Shown here piece by piece: positions 1-9,989 of a DNA stretch of 64,000 bases. Where the stretch lies: positions 7,159 to 71,158 of the forward strand of contig JNWL01000049.1 in the NCBI GenBank assembly GCA_000716465.1, in the 5' to 3' direction. Positions within the stretch are counted from its first letter, which is position 1, and the number at the start of each line of letters is the position of its first letter. Made by a program: the position numbers and the translations under genes. The notes below the pieces were generated by a model. The model was given only the letters and a program-made list of their open reading frames with translations. It was not told where the DNA came from and searched no databases. The DNA is from Streptomyces bikiniensis (GTDB lineage Bacteria; Actinomycetota; Actinomycetes; Streptomycetales; Streptomycetaceae).

Positions 1-1514
1 TCCTCGCCCGGCAGAACCGCGACATCGAGGTGAAGAACACCGAGATCGAGGAGGCCCGGCAGGTCCTGGAGGAGCGGGCCGAACAGCTCGCCGTCTCCAT
101 GCGGTACAAGTCCGAGTTCCTGGCGAACATGTCGCACGAGCTGCGCACCCCGCTCAACTCGCTGCTCATCCTGGCCAAGCTGCTCGCGGACAACGCCGAG
201 ACGAACCTGACGCCGAAGCAGGTCGAGTTCGCGGAGACCATCCACGGGGCCGGTTCGGACCTGCTCCAGCTGATCAACGACATCCTGGACCTGTCCAAGG
301 TCGAGGCGGGCAAGATGGACGTCTCGCCGACCCGGATCGCGCTCGTGCAGCTCGTGGACTACGTGGAGGCGACCTTCCGGCCACTGACGGCGGAGAAGGG
401 GCTCGACTTCTCGGTGCGGGTCTCGCCGGAGCTGCCGGCCACGCTCCACACCGACGAGCAGCGCCTCCTCCAGGTGCTGCGCAACCTCCTGTCCAACGCG
501 GTGAAGTTCACCGACACGGGCGCGGTGGAGCTGGTGATCAGGCCGGCCGGCGCGGACGTGCCGCAGTCGATCCGCGAGCAGCTCCTGGAGGCCGGTTCGC
601 TGCGCGACCCGGAGGCCGACCTGATCGCGTTCTCGGTCACCGACACCGGGATCGGGATCGCGGCCGGCAAGATGCGGGTCATCTTCGAGGCCTTCAAGCA
701 GGCCGACGGCACGACCAGCCGGAAGTACGGCGGTACGGGCCTGGGCCTGTCGATCAGCCGGGAGATCGCGCGGTTGCTCGGCGGCGAGATCTTCGCCGTG
801 AGCGAGCCGGGCCGCGGCTCGACGTTCACCCTGTACCTGCCGCTGAACCCGACCGAGCTGCCCGCGCCGGGCCAGGGCCAGGGGGCGCAGGACGGCGAGG
901 ACCCGCAGCAGGGCGCCGAGGAGGGGGCGGCCGGGGCCGTCCAGCCGTTCCCGCACTTCCCGTCGGCGCCCGTGCGGACGGAGGCGCGCTCCGGGGCCGG
1001 GGCGCTGTTCCGGCACCGCCGGAAGGCGGCCGCGGAGGCGACCGGGGCGCGGGGCGAGGTGCCGGGTCAGTCCGGGCAGCAGCCCGTACCGGAGCGCGAG
1101 GAGGCGGAGGAGGCGGCGCCGCGGCGCACCTTCGGCTTCTCGGGCGAGAAGGTGCTCATCGTGGACGACGACATCCGCAACGTCTTCGCGCTCACCAGCG
1201 TCCTGGAACAGCACGGGCTCGCGGTGCTCTACGCGGAGAACGGGCGGGAGGGCATCGAGGTCCTGGAACAGCACGACGACGCGGCGGTCGTCCTGATGGA
1301 CATCATGATGCCGGAGATGGACGGGTACGCGACGACGACCGCGATCCGGCGGATGCCGCAGTTCGCCGGCCTCCCGATCATCGCCCTGACGGCGAAGGCG
1401 ATGAAGGGCGACAGGGAGAAGGCGATCGAGTCGGGTGCCTCGGACTACGTGACCAAGCCGGTCGATCCCGACCACCTGCTGTCCGTCATGGAGCAGTGGA
1501 TGCGGCGGGAGTGA
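1..1514 (+). CDS. osaA: Hybrid sensor histidine kinase, C-terminal part (OsaA-like), 5' end outside window
   Basis: The open frame is already running at base 3, so only the C-terminal ~500 residues are visible. In order they show a coiled-coil linker, a HisKA box (MSHELRTPL, phospho-accepting His codon at 135-137), an HATPase domain with N box (NLLSNAVKF), G1 (DTGIGI) and G2 (GGTGLGLSI), and an Ala/Glu/Gly-rich linker at about 850-1130. A receiver domain follows (LIVDDD, phospho-Asp codon at 1299-1301 in [11 protein letters not shown], and a switch Lys in TKPVD). This is a membrane-associated or cytosolic phosphorelay kinase. The next gene is a stand-alone receiver protein, the arrangement of osaA-osaB, which in S. 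coelicolor controls osmoadaptation of development. The symbol rests on that gene pair plus ftsK downstream, recalled rather than searched. Confidence 0.85.
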   Translation, partial: LARQNRDIEVKNTEIEEARQVLEERAEQLAVSMRYKSEFLANMSHELRTPLNSLLILAKLLADNAETNLTPKQVEFAETIHGAGSDLLQLINDILDLSKVEAGKMDVSPTRIALVQLVDYVEATFRPLTAEKGLDFSVRVSPELPATLHTDEQRLLQVLRNLLSNAVKFTDTGAVELVIRPAGADVPQSIREQLLEAGSLRDPEADLIAFSVTDTGIGIAAGKMRVIFEAFKQADGTTSRKYGGTGLGLSISREIARLLGGEIFAVSEPGRGSTFTLYLPLNPTELPAPGQGQGAQDGEDPQQGAEEGAAGAVQPFPHFPSAPVRTEARSGAGALFRHRRKAAAEATGARGEVPGQSGQQPVPEREEAEEAAPRRTFGFSGEKVLIVDDDIRNVFALTSVLEQHGLAVLYAENGREGIEVLEQHDDAAVVLMDIMMPEMDGYATTTAIRRMPQFAGLPIIALTAKAMKGDREKAIESGASDYVTKPVDPDHLLSVMEQWMRRE

Positions 1515-1542
1515 CCCGGGCCGGGGCCGCGCGGCCCGGGTC
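1513..1542 (+). terminator. Hairpin at the end of the hybrid kinase gene
   Basis: A perfect 10-bp inverted repeat (gacccgggcc / ggcccgggtc) with a 10-nt loop begins at the kinase stop codon. There is no T-run, as is common for Streptomyces terminators. It suggests that osaB has its own promoter in the roughly 300-bp gap 1515-1814. That gap contains a TACGAT -10-like hexamer at 1697-1702 but no convincing -35 element. Confidence 0.55.
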
Positions 1543-1814
1543 CTTCCCGGGCGCGCCCCGGAAAGATCTCTGACGGGCTGTCGCCAAGGGCGTGTGAGAT
1601 GCGGGAATACGGGGAACCTTCTGGTCTCCCACCGCGTTTTTCCTCCGTGCACAGTGACATCGCGGTGACAGGGTGTGGCGACGGGCGGGGTGCGGCTACG
1701 ATGACCGGCACAAGGACGGACGGCGCTAGGGAGTCGTCTTCTGGGGCGGCGCCCGGTGCCTCCCCCGGTTCGGGGGACCGGGCAGAGCCGTTGCCGGGAC
1801 GAGGAGGACGGGGC

Positions 1815-2489
1815 ATGGTGCAGAAGGCCAAGATCCTCCTGGTCGATGACCGGCCGGAGAATCTGCTGGCGCTGGAGGCCATTCTCTCCGCGCTCGATCA
1901 GACGCTGGTGCGGGCATCGTCCGGGGAGGAAGCGCTCAAGGCGCTGTTGACGGACGACTTCGCGGTCATCCTGCTCGACGTCCAGATGCCGGGAATGGAC
2001 GGTTTCGAGACCGCCGCCCACATCAAGCGGCGCGAGCGGACCCGGGACATCCCGATCATCTTCCTCACCGCCATCAACCACGGCCCCCACCACACCTTCC
2101 GGGGGTACGCGGCGGGCGCGGTCGACTACATCTCGAAGCCCTTCGACCCGTGGGTGCTGCGCGCCAAGGTCTCCGTCTTCGTCGAGCTCTACATGAAGAA
2201 CTGCAAGCTGCGCGAGCAGGCCGCGCTGCTGCGGCTCCAGTTGGAGGGTGGCGGCGAGAGCGGCCACGGCAAGGAGTCCGCCGGTCTGCTCGCCGAGCTC
2301 TCCGCCCGCCTCGCGGCCGTCGAGGAGCAGGCGGAGGCCCTGTCGAAGCAGCTCGACGACGATTCGGCCGATGCGGCCGCCGTCGCCACCGCCGCGCACC
2401 TGGAGCGCAAGCTGACCGGTCTCCGGCGGGCCCTGGACGCCCTGGAGCCGGGCGCCGGCGCCGCGCCGTCCCTGCCCGGCCAGAGCTGA
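1815..2489 (+). CDS. osaB: Response regulator OsaB: receiver domain plus coiled coil, no DNA-binding domain
   Basis: A 224-residue protein. The ATG at 1815 sits 7 nt behind a clear GAGGAGG, so the longer upstream frame from 1599 is not used. Residues ~5-125 are a CheY-like receiver ([11 protein letters not shown], phospho-Asp in [19 protein letters not shown] switch Lys). Residues ~130-215 are a Leu/Ala/Glu-rich coiled coil, and no helix-turn-helix is visible. It is the probable phosphorylation partner of the kinase immediately upstream. OsaB of S. coelicolor has this receiver-plus-coiled-coil plan and is needed for aerial growth under osmotic stress. An output through protein contacts is inferred from the missing DNA-binding domain. 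Confidence 0.85.
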   Translation: MVQKAKILLVDDRPENLLALEAILSALDQTLVRASSGEEALKALLTDDFAVILLDVQMPGMDGFETAAHIKRRERTRDIPIIFLTAINHGPHHTFRGYAAGAVDYISKPFDPWVLRAKVSVFVELYMKNCKLREQAALLRLQLEGGGESGHGKESAGLLAELSARLAAVEEQAEALSKQLDDDSADAAAVATAAHLERKLTGLRRALDALEPGAGAAPSLPGQS

Positions 2490-2498
2490 CGAAACGTC

Positions 2499-2537
2499 AC
2501 GAAGCGCCCCGGTCCGTCACGGTCCGGGGCGCTTCGT
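2499..2537 (+). terminator. Rho-independent-type terminator after osaB
   Basis: A 14-bp inverted repeat (acgaagcgccccgg / ccggggcgcttcgt) with an 11-nt loop starts 9 nt after the osaB stop. It is strong and GC-rich and lies before ftsK. Confidence 0.8.
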
Positions 2538-2626
2538 CATGATGCGGTGTCAGCATCGCGCCTCCGCGCGGACGACACGAACGGGTGAGGCGGACAGCCG
2601 GTTCCCACACGGGTAACCTCGGCATC

Positions 2627-5443
2627 ATGGCTTCACGTACGTCCGGCAAGGCCCAGGGCACGGCGGGCGCCGCAAAGCCGCGCGCCGGCCGTACGACGGG
2701 CGCCGCGAAGAAGGCGGCACCCGCGAAGTCCCCCGCCAAACCGCCCGCCAAGAACCCTTCGGCGAAGGGCGCCGCGAAGAAGGCGCCGGCCCGGAAGGCC
2801 GCGCCCGGCAAGCGCCCGCCCGCGCGGAAGACCGCGGCGAAGAAGGTCCCGCCGCGTCCCGCGCCGTCCCCGACCGGAGGCGTCTACCGGCTCGTGCGCG
2901 GCGCCTGGCTCGGACTCGCCCACGCGGTGGGCGCGGTCTTCCGGGGCATAGGACGCGGCGCCAAGGGACTCGACCCGGTCCACCGCAAGGACGGCCTCGC
3001 GCTGCTCCTCCTCGGCCTCGCGCTGATCGTCGCCGTGGGCACCTGGTCCAATCTGCGCGGCCCGGTCGGCGACCTCGTCGAACTCCTCGTCACCGGGGCG
3101 TTCGGCCGGCTCGACCTGCTGGTGCCGCTGCTCGTCGGCGGGATCGGCGTGCGTCTGATGCTCTATCCGGAGCGGCCCGAGGCCAACGGCCGGATCGTCA
3201 TCGGCCTCTCCGCCCTCGCCCTCGGTGTCCTGGGCCAGGTGCACATCGCGTGCGGCTCGCCCGGCCGCGGTGACGGCGCCGACGCCGTGCAGGACGCGGG
3301 CGGCCTGATCGGCTGGGCCGCGTCCCAGCCCCTCGTCTTCATGATGGGCGAGGTCCTCGCCGTACCGCTGCTGGTGCTGCTCACCGTCTTCGGCCTGCTC
3401 GTCGTCACCGCCACCCCGGTCAACGCGATCCCGCAGCGCCTGCGGGCCCTGGGCATCAGGCTCGGGATCGTGGAGGCGCCGTACGACCCGGCGGGGGCCG
3501 AGGAGTACGCGCGCGAGGAGTACGACGAGGACTGGCGGGACGCGGAGCCCGGGCCCGTGCGGCCCGCCCGCCGCCGCGCCCCCGGCCCCGTGGAGCCGTA
3601 CGACGTGGACCGGGCCGAGGCGGAGGTCCTTGAGCGGCGCGGCCGCTCGGCGCGCCGCCCCTCCCGGCGGACCGGCTCCGAGGCGGGCCTCGACCCGGTG
3701 GACGTCGCCGCCGCGGCGGCCGCGGCGCTGGACGGCGCGGTCCTGAACGGCATGCCCCCGTCGCCGGTCGTGGCCGACCTGACCAAGGACGTCACCGCCG
3801 AGCGGAGCGCCGCCGTGGTCGGGGAGGTCGCGGAGAAGGCGACCGCGCCCGTGCCGCCCGCCCGGGGCGAGGACGCGCGCGGCGGCGGAGGCGTACCCGA
3901 TCTGACCAAGCCCGCGCCCGAGCCGACGGATCTGCCGGCACGGGCCGAGCAGCTCCAGCTCTCCGGCGACATCACGTACGCGTTGCCGTCGATGGAGTTG
4001 CTGGAGCGCGGTGGGCCGGGCAAGACGCGCAGTGCGGCGAACGACGCCGTGGTGGCGTCGTTGTCGAACGTGTTCGCCGAGTTCAAGGTGGACGCGGCGG
4101 TCACCGGCTTCACGCGGGGGCCGACGGTCACGCGGTACGAGGTGGAGCTCGGGCCGGCGGTGAAGGTCGAGAAGATCACGGCCCTGGCCAAGAACATCGC
4201 CTACGCGGTCGCGTCCCCGGACGTGCGGATCATCTCGCCGATCCCGGGCAAGTCCGCGGTCGGCATCGAGATCCCCAACAGCGACCGGGAGATGGTCAAC
4301 CTCGGGGACGTGCTGCGGCTCGCGGACGCGGCCGGGGACGACCACCCCATGCTGGTCGCGCTCGGCAAGGACGTCGAGGGCGGCTACGTGATGGCCAACC
4401 TGGCGAAGATGCCGCACGTCCTGGTCGCCGGCGCCACCGGCTCCGGCAAGTCCTCGTGCATCAACTGCCTGATCACCTCGGTGATGATAAGGGCGACCCC
4501 CGAGGACGTGCGGATGGTGCTCGTGGACCCCAAGCGGGTCGAGCTGACCGCCTACGAGGGCATCCCGCACCTGATCACCCCGATCATCACCAACCCCAAG
4601 AAGGCCGCCGAGGCCCTGCAGTGGGTGGTGCGCGAGATGGACCTGCGCTACGACGACCTGGCGGCCTTCGGCTTCCGGCACATCGACGACTTCAACGAGG
4701 CCATCCGGGCCGGCAAGGTCCAGCTCCCGCCGGGCAGCGAGCGCGAGCTCAGCCCCTATCCGTACCTCCTGGTGATCGTCGACGAGCTCGCCGACCTGAT
4801 GATGGTCGCGCCCCGGGACGTCGAGGACGCGATCGTGCGCATCACCCAGTTGGCCCGTGCCGCCGGCATCCATCTGGTCCTGGCCACCCAGCGGCCGTCC
4901 GTGGACGTGGTCACCGGTCTGATCAAGGCGAACGTGCCCTCCCGGCTCGCCTTCGCGACCTCCTCGCTCGCCGACAGCCGGGTCATCCTCGACCAGCCCG
5001 GTGCCGAGAAGCTGATCGGCAAGGGCGACGGGCTGTTCCTGCCGATGGGCGCCAACAAGCCCGTCCGCATGCAGGGCGCCTTCGTCACCGAGCACGAGGT
5101 CGCCGCCGTCGTGCAGCACTGCAAGGACCAGATGACGCCGGTGTTCCGGGACGACGTCACCGTGGGCAGCAAGCAGAAGAAGGAGATCGACGAGGAGATC
5201 GGCGACGACCTCGACCTGCTGTGCCAGGCCGCCGAGCTGGTCGTCTCCACCCAGTTCGGCTCCACCTCCATGCTCCAGCGCAAACTGCGCGTCGGCTTCG
5301 CCAAGGCCGGCCGGCTGATGGACCTCATGGAGTCGCGGAACATCGTCGGACCCAGCGAGGGATCCAAGGCACGCGACGTACTCGTCAAGCCCGACGAGCT
5401 GGACGGGGTCCTCGCCGTGATCCGCGGCGAGTCGGGGGAGTAG
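2627..5443 (+). CDS. ftsK: DNA translocase FtsK
   Basis: A 938-residue septal DNA translocase that moves chromosomes away from the closing sporulation septum. A 75-residue basic Lys/Ala/Pro-rich N-terminus is followed by four membrane segments (about residues 125-275) and an acidic, Ala/Arg-rich linker (about 285-450). The RecA-like motor follows, with Walker A GATGSGKSS near residue 602 and Walker B LLVIVDELADLM. A C-terminal gamma winged helix (STQFGSTSMLQRKLRVGF) would read KOPS-like sequences. ATG 2627 is chosen over GTG 2585. It lies 7 nt after TAACCT (2614-2619) and has no Shine-Dalgarno sequence, the layout of a leaderless start. From memory the gene also follows osaB in S. coelicolor. 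Confidence 0.95.
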   Translation: MASRTSGKAQGTAGAAKPRAGRTTGAAKKAAPAKSPAKPPAKNPSAKGAAKKAPARKAAPGKRPPARKTAAKKVPPRPAPSPTGGVYRLVRGAWLGLAHAVGAVFRGIGRGAKGLDPVHRKDGLALLLLGLALIVAVGTWSNLRGPVGDLVELLVTGAFGRLDLLVPLLVGGIGVRLMLYPERPEANGRIVIGLSALALGVLGQVHIACGSPGRGDGADAVQDAGGLIGWAASQPLVFMMGEVLAVPLLVLLTVFGLLVVTATPVNAIPQRLRALGIRLGIVEAPYDPAGAEEYAREEYDEDWRDAEPGPVRPARRRAPGPVEPYDVDRAEAEVLERRGRSARRPSRRTGSEAGLDPVDVAAAAAAALDGAVLNGMPPSPVVADLTKDVTAERSAAVVGEVAEKATAPVPPARGEDARGGGGVPDLTKPAPEPTDLPARAEQLQLSGDITYALPSMELLERGGPGKTRSAANDAVVASLSNVFAEFKVDAAVTGFTRGPTVTRYEVELGPAVKVEKITALAKNIAYAVASPDVRIISPIPGKSAVGIEIPNSDREMVNLGDVLRLADAAGDDHPMLVALGKDVEGGYVMANLAKMPHVLVAGATGSGKSSCINCLITSVMIRATPEDVRMVLVDPKRVELTAYEGIPHLITPIITNPKKAAEALQWVVREMDLRYDDLAAFGFRHIDDFNEAIRAGKVQLPPGSERELSPYPYLLVIVDELADLMMVAPRDVEDAIVRITQLARAAGIHLVLATQRPSVDVVTGLIKANVPSRLAFATSSLADSRVILDQPGAEKLIGKGDGLFLPMGANKPVRMQGAFVTEHEVAAVVQHCKDQMTPVFRDDVTVGSKQKKEIDEEIGDDLDLLCQAAELVVSTQFGSTSMLQRKLRVGFAKAGRLMDLMESRNIVGPSEGSKARDVLVKPDELDGVLAVIRGESGE

Positions 5444-5712
5444 GGGGCCGGTGCGAGGGCGGGGCGGGCTTCGGTACGGGGCCGGGTGTGGGTGACGGAA
5501 GGCGGGGTACCCGTTCGAGATCCGGCCGAGACTCACTCGTAAGAAACGGGTGAGCAACCGTTTCCCCTGGCCGTACGTCAAGTTGGACGGAGGGACAGAA
5601 GGATGTCCCAGCCTCATGGCGTACAAACAGCACCCGCCCGGTTGCCCCACCCTTTCGTACCACCCATAGACTGAACGTCCAGCAGGTGGCTACACGCTCG
5701 AAAGGCGCTCTC
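5444..5712. promoter_or_regulatory. ftsK to HTH-gene intergenic region with candidate promoter
   Basis: No gene is seen here. A small inverted repeat, gaaacgg / ccgtttc (5543-5564, 8-nt loop), lies midway. A plausible promoter for the next gene is TTGCCC (5642-5647) with a 17-nt spacer to CATAGA (5665-5670). The overlapping TAGACT at 5667-5672 is an alternative -10. The next gene then has its own RBS at 5700-5705. Confidence 0.35.
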
Positions 5713-6540
5713 GTGTCCATCGGCAACTCCCCCGAAGACGACCGGACCTTCCCGGCAGGCGACCGGGAAGCGATCGGTCGTGCCCTCCAGCAGGCCCGTA
5801 TCGCCGCCGGTCTCACCGTCGAAGAGGTCAGTGCCTCCACCCGTGTCCGGATCCCGATCGTGCACGCGATCGAGGAGGACGACTTCTCGCGCTGTGGCGG
5901 CGACGTCTACGCCCGCGGCCACATCCGTACCCTCGCGCGCGCCGTCGGCCTCGACCCGGCTCCGCTGATCGAGCAGTTCGACGCCGACCACGGCGGCCGT
6001 CCCGCACCCACCCCCGCCGCCCCGCTGTTCGAGGCGGAACGCATCCGTCCCGAGCCGCGCCGGCCCAACTGGACCGCCGCGATGGTCGCGGCCATCGTGG
6101 CCGTCGTCGGGTTCGTCGGCTTCACGATGTTCGACGAGAACGACGCCCCGAAGGGGACCACCGCGGCCGACGGCGGCCCGGCGCCCGCCCCCGAGCAGGC
6201 GACCTCCGCCGCCAAGCCGAAGCCGGTCAAGCCCGTCGCGCCCAAGCCCACCGAGAGCGCGATCGCCGCGGTCCCGCAGGACAAGGTCACGGTCAAGCTC
6301 TCCGCCACCGACGGCAAGAGCTGGATCTCGGCCAAGGCCCACGACGGCAAGCTGCTCTTCGACGGGCTGCTCCTGGAGGGCGAGTCCAAGACCTTCCAGG
6401 ACGACGAGCGCGTCGACCTGGTCCTCGGCAACGCCGGCGCCATCGAGCTCTACGTCAACGGCAAGAAGGTCGCCGACACGTTCGAATCCGGCCAGGTCGA
6501 GCGGCTCACCTACACCAAGGGCGACCCCCAGGCCGGCTGA
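5713..6540 (+). CDS. RodZ-like protein: cytoplasmic HTH, single membrane helix, DUF4115 domain
   Basis: A 275-residue bitopic protein. Residues ~10-80 form an Xre/Cro-type helix-turn-helix (ALQQARIAAGLTVEEVSAST), here in the RodZ-like family that links the cytoskeleton to the wall machinery. A basic stretch leads into one membrane helix (AAMVAAIVAVVGFVGF). A Pro/Ala/Lys linker and an extracellular beta-rich DUF4115 domain (WISAKAHDGKLLFDGLL ... LYVNGKKV) complete it. GTG 5713 follows GAAAGG with 7-nt spacing, so it is preferred to the in-frame GTG at 5686. It lies between ftsK and rimO. A role in cell shape or septation is inferred from the family only. Confidence 0.8.
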   Translation: MSIGNSPEDDRTFPAGDREAIGRALQQARIAAGLTVEEVSASTRVRIPIVHAIEEDDFSRCGGDVYARGHIRTLARAVGLDPAPLIEQFDADHGGRPAPTPAAPLFEAERIRPEPRRPNWTAAMVAAIVAVVGFVGFTMFDENDAPKGTTAADGGPAPAPEQATSAAKPKPVKPVAPKPTESAIAAVPQDKVTVKLSATDGKSWISAKAHDGKLLFDGLLLEGESKTFQDDERVDLVLGNAGAIELYVNGKKVADTFESGQVERLTYTKGDPQAG

Positions 6541-6630
6541 GCCGGTCCGGCGCCGCCGTGATGTGACCTCCGTCGCGCGGGTGAACCCTGCGCGACGGGG
6601 GAACGGCCGGGACGAAGTAGTCTTGAGCCC

Positions 6631-8124
6631 ATGCCCGAACGCCGTACCGTCGCCCTTGTCACTCTTGGCTGCGCCCGTAACGAGGTGGACTCGGAGGAGC
6701 TCGCAGGCCGCTTGGCAGCGGACGGCTGGGAGCTCGTCGAGAACGCCGAGCAAGCCGATGTCGCCGTCGTCAACACCTGCGGATTCGTCGAGGCCGCCAA
6801 GAAGGACTCCGTCGACGCCCTGCTCGAAGCCAATGATCTGAAGGACCACGGCAGGACCCAGGCCGTCGTCGCCGTCGGCTGCATGGCCGAGCGGTACGGC
6901 AAGGAGCTCGCCGAAGCCCTCCCGGAGGCCGACGGCGTCCTCGGCTTCGACGACTACGCCGACATCTCCGACCGCCTCCAGACCATCCTCAGCGGTGGCA
7001 GCGTCGAGGCCCACACCCCGCGCGACCGGCGCAAGCTGCTGCCGCTCTCGCCCGTGGAGCGCCAGGAGGCCGCGGCCGCCGTGGCCCTGCCCGGGCACGG
7101 CGACGGCGCCGAGGCGCCCACCGACGCCCCGGCCGACCTGCCCGAGGGCCTCGCGCCCGCCTCCGGACCGCGCGCCCCGCTCCGCCGGCGCCTGGACGCC
7201 AGCCCCGTCGCCTCCGTGAAGCTGGCCTCCGGCTGCGACCGCCGCTGCACCTTCTGCGCCATCCCCTCCTTCCGCGGCTCCTTCGTCTCGCGCCGCCCCT
7301 CGGACGTGCTGAACGAGACGCGCTGGCTCGCCGAGCAGGGCGTGAAGGAGATCATGCTGGTCTCCGAGAACAACACCTCCTACGGCAAGGACCTCGGCGA
7401 CATCCGCCTCCTGGAGGGCCTGCTGCCCGAGCTGGCGGCCGTGGACGGCATCGAGCGCGTCCGCGTCAGCTACCTCCAGCCCGCCGAGATGCGCCCCGGC
7501 CTGATCGACGTCCTCACCTCCACCGAGAAGGTCGCCCCGTACTTCGACCTCTCCTTCCAGCACAGCGCCCCCGACGTGCTGCGGTCCATGCGCCGCTTCG
7601 GCGACACCGACCGCTTCCTGGAGCTCCTGGAGACCATCCGCTCCAAGGCCCCCACGGCCGGTGCCCGCTCCAACTTCATCGTCGGCTTCCCCGGCGAGAC
7701 CGAGGCGGACTTCGCCGAGCTGGAACGCTTCATCACCCACGCGCGCCTCGACGCCATCGGCGTCTTCGGCTACTCCGACGAGGACGGCACCGAGGCCGCC
7801 ACGTACGAGCACAAGCTCGACCAGGACGTGGTCGACAAGCGGCTCGCCCACCTCTCCCGGCTCGCAGAGGAGCTCACCGCGCAGCGCGCGGAGGAGCGGA
7901 TCGGGGAGACCCTGGAGGTACTGGTCGAGTCCCTGGACGAGGAGGACGGCTGGATCGGCCGCGCCGCCCACCAGGCCCCCGAGACCGACGGGCAGGTGGT
8001 CCTCGTCACGGCCGACGGCACGGACCCCGACCTGGCCCCGGGCCGTATGGTCAGGGCGAAGGTCGTCGGGACGGAGGGCGTCGACCTGGTGGCCGAGTGT
8101 CTTTTCGAGGAGGCGGGCAGATGA
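6631..8124 (+). CDS. rimO: Ribosomal protein S12 methylthiotransferase RimO
   Basis: A 497-residue radical SAM enzyme that adds a methylthio group to an aspartate of ribosomal protein S12. The N-terminal UPF0004 domain holds three cluster cysteines ([17 protein letters not shown]). The radical SAM core has the [15 protein letters not shown]xxxCxxC motif near residue 205. A TRAM domain ends the protein. An unusually long, Ala/Pro-rich linker (about residues 140-190) joins the first two domains. ATG 6631 has no Shine-Dalgarno but lies 7 nt after TAGTCT (6618-6623), suggesting a leaderless transcript. The stop overlaps the start of pgsA (ATGA), so the two genes are coupled. MiaB, the paralogue acting on tRNA, is at 47.6 kb. 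Confidence 0.93.
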   Translation: MPERRTVALVTLGCARNEVDSEELAGRLAADGWELVENAEQADVAVVNTCGFVEAAKKDSVDALLEANDLKDHGRTQAVVAVGCMAERYGKELAEALPEADGVLGFDDYADISDRLQTILSGGSVEAHTPRDRRKLLPLSPVERQEAAAAVALPGHGDGAEAPTDAPADLPEGLAPASGPRAPLRRRLDASPVASVKLASGCDRRCTFCAIPSFRGSFVSRRPSDVLNETRWLAEQGVKEIMLVSENNTSYGKDLGDIRLLEGLLPELAAVDGIERVRVSYLQPAEMRPGLIDVLTSTEKVAPYFDLSFQHSAPDVLRSMRRFGDTDRFLELLETIRSKAPTAGARSNFIVGFPGETEADFAELERFITHARLDAIGVFGYSDEDGTEAATYEHKLDQDVVDKRLAHLSRLAEELTAQRAEERIGETLEVLVESLDEEDGWIGRAAHQAPETDGQVVLVTADGTDPDLAPGRMVRAKVVGTEGVDLVAECLFEEAGR

Positions 8125-8798
8125 CCGGAGTCCCGGCGTCCGCGACGGGCGGGACCGGTAGGCCGACGCCCCGCGGCAAGCTGGGCGCGGTGGCCGTCGA
8201 CCAGGCCAGCCTGTGGAACATCGCGAACATCCTCACCATGGTCCGGCTGGTGCTCGTGCCGGCCTTCGTGGTGCTGCTGCTCCAGGACGGCGGGCACGAC
8301 CCCGCGTGGCGGGCCTGGGCCTGGGCGGCGTTCGCGGTGGCGATGATCACGGACGTCTTCGACGGGCACCTCGCCCGTACGTACAACCTGGTCACCGATT
8401 TCGGGAAGATCGCCGATCCGATCGCGGACAAGGCGATCATGGCGGCCGGCCTGGTCTCCCTGTCCGCGCTCGGGGACCTCCCCTGGTGGGTGACCGCGGT
8501 CATCCTGGCCCGGGAGCTGGGGATCACCCTGATGCGGTTCTGGGTCATCCGGCACGGGGTCATCCCCGCCAGCCGCGGCGGCAAGATGAAGACCCTGGCC
8601 CAGGGCACGGCCGTCGGCATGTACGTGCTGATGCTCACCGGGCCGCTGGCCACCCTCCGCTTCTGGGTGATGACGGTGGCCGTCGTGCTGACGGTCCTCA
8701 CCGGTCTCGACTACGTGCGCCAGGCCGTCGTGCTGCGGCGCCGGGGCCTCGCCGCCGAGCGGGCAGCCGCCGAGCGCTCGGAGGCGGCCGCACGATGA
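8121..8798 (+). CDS. pgsA: CDP-diacylglycerol-glycerol-3-phosphate 3-phosphatidyltransferase
   Basis: A 225-residue integral membrane enzyme making phosphatidylglycerophosphate, the precursor of phosphatidylglycerol and cardiolipin. The complete CDP-alcohol phosphotransferase signature DG-x2-AR-x8-G-x3-D-x3-D is visible from DGHLAR to IADPIAD (about residues 77-99), within several membrane helices. The start overlaps the rimO stop by ATGA behind GAGGAGG (8107-8113). Its own stop overlaps the cinA start in the same way. The last 30 residues are Ala/Arg/Glu-rich and look dispensable. Confidence 0.92.
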   Translation: MTGVPASATGGTGRPTPRGKLGAVAVDQASLWNIANILTMVRLVLVPAFVVLLLQDGGHDPAWRAWAWAAFAVAMITDVFDGHLARTYNLVTDFGKIADPIADKAIMAAGLVSLSALGDLPWWVTAVILARELGITLMRFWVIRHGVIPASRGGKMKTLAQGTAVGMYVLMLTGPLATLRFWVMTVAVVLTVLTGLDYVRQAVVLRRRGLAAERAAAERSEAAAR

Positions 8799-9340
8799 CC
8801 GAGGCCGCCCGGGTGCTCGCGCTGCTCGCCGAACGCGGTCAGACGCTGGCCGTCGCGGAGTCGCTCACGGGCGGCCTGGTGGCCGCCGAGCTCACCGGTG
8901 TGCCGGGTGCCTCGGCGTCCTTCCGGGGGTCCGTCACCGCCTACGCCACCGCCCTCAAGCACGAGCTCCTCGGCGTCGACGGGACCCTGCTCGCGGAGCG
9001 CGGCGCGGTCGATCCCGAGGTCGCGTCGCAGATGGCGACCGGTGTACGGGTCCGGCTCGGCGCCGACTGGGGCATCGCGACGACCGGGGTCGCGGGGCCG
9101 GACCCGCAGGACGGGCAGCCCGTCGGGACCGTCTATGTGGCGGTCGCGGGCCCGGCCGGGGACGCGTCCCGTACGGGGGCGCCGGCGGGGCCCCCGGTGG
9201 GGAAAGTGGTGCCGTTGAGGTTGAACGGCGACCGCGGGGAAATCCGTAGGGAGAGCGTACGGATCGTGCTCGAGCTGCTCCACGAGGAACTCTCGGGAAA
9301 TGTGCGGGCACAGGATACGGAACAGAACGGGGGGAATTGA
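8795..9340 (+). CDS. CinA C-terminal domain protein (nicotinamide-nucleotide amidohydrolase type)
   Basis: A 181-residue stand-alone CinA C-terminal domain. Members of this family (PncC) deamidate nicotinamide mononucleotide in pyridine nucleotide recycling. Visible hallmarks are [17 protein letters not shown] (residues ~16-32), GSVTAYA, the [10 protein letters not shown] segment and [24 protein letters not shown]. The N-terminal CinA domain is absent, as usual in actinobacteria. Residues ~125-150 carry a Gly/Pro/Ala insertion. The ATGA overlap with pgsA implies one transcript. The rimO-pgsA-cinA-clgR order resembles the mycobacterial pgsA3-clgR region. Confidence 0.85.
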   Translation: MTEAARVLALLAERGQTLAVAESLTGGLVAAELTGVPGASASFRGSVTAYATALKHELLGVDGTLLAERGAVDPEVASQMATGVRVRLGADWGIATTGVAGPDPQDGQPVGTVYVAVAGPAGDASRTGAPAGPPVGKVVPLRLNGDRGEIRRESVRIVLELLHEELSGNVRAQDTEQNGGN

Positions 9341-9449
9341 TGTTTGCAGCCCTGAGTGAACACGACATCGCTCCCCGCACGGCCGCGGCGCGAGGCGGTA
9401 CGGTGGGGCGTGAAGGATGCGGCTACGCGGTCCGAGGAGGGAGCCACCG

Positions 9450-9833
9450 ATGATTCTGCTCCGTCGCCTGCTGGGTGACGTGCTGCGTCGGCAGCGCCAG
9501 CGCCAGGGCCGTACTCTGCGCGAAGTCTCCTCGTCCGCCCGAGTCTCGCTCGGCTATCTCTCCGAGGTGGAGCGGGGGCAGAAGGAGGCTTCCTCCGAAC
9601 TGCTCTCCGCGATCTGCGACGCGTTGGACGTACGGATGTCCGAGCTCATGCGCGAAGTGAGCGACGAACTGTCGCTGGCCGAACTGGCCGAGTCGGCAGC
9701 AGCGAGCGAACAGGTGCCGGCACCGGTTCGTCCGATGCTCAATTCGGTGTCGGTGACGTCGGTGGCGGGTGTGCCGACCGAGCGGGTGACCATCAAGGCA
9801 CCCGCGGAAGCGGTCGACGTCGTCGCCGCCTGA
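9450..9833 (+). CDS. clgR: Clp protease regulator ClgR (Xre-family activator)
   Basis: A 127-residue helix-turn-helix protein. The start ATG 9450 follows GAGGAGGGAG, so the frame from 9417 is not needed. The HTH spans about residues 10-70 ([20 protein letters not shown] is the recognition region). ClgR activates clpP1P2, clpC and lon genes in Streptomyces and related actinobacteria. The protein ends in VVAA. Two terminal alanines are the feature by which ClgR and PopR are recognised by ClpP proteases in S. lividans, giving feedback control; that function is literature knowledge applied here. A strong terminator follows. Confidence 0.9.
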   Translation: MILLRRLLGDVLRRQRQRQGRTLREVSSSARVSLGYLSEVERGQKEASSELLSAICDALDVRMSELMREVSDELSLAELAESAAASEQVPAPVRPMLNSVSVTSVAGVPTERVTIKAPAEAVDVVAA

Positions 9834-9842
9834 ACCGAAACG

Positions 9843-9896
9843 AGGGCGAAGCCCCGGTCCGTGTCCCGTGAGGGACGCCGACCGGGGCTTCGCCCT
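9843..9896 (+). terminator. Terminator after clgR
   Basis: A perfect 16-bp inverted repeat (agggcgaagccccggt / accggggcttcgccct) with a 22-nt loop, followed by TT, begins 9 nt after clgR. It separates clgR from dpsB. Confidence 0.85.
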
Positions 9897-9989
9897 TTCC
9901 GGGATTTCTTTGGGACGGTTTGTTTGAGATGCCGGGTTCCGGTGAGGCGTGCCATGGTGGGGAAACGTTCGACTGGTTGGAGATTCCAC

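Noticed and set aside
1599..1814. N-terminal extension of OsaB from 1599
   Set aside because: The receiver fold starts right after ATG 1815, which has a perfect GAGGAGG. Upstream codons are Gly/Ser/Arg-rich with poor third-position GC.
2633..5650. A 1005-codon open frame antisense to ftsK
   Set aside because: Composition is that of a shadow frame, and it covers a gene with complete FtsK motifs.
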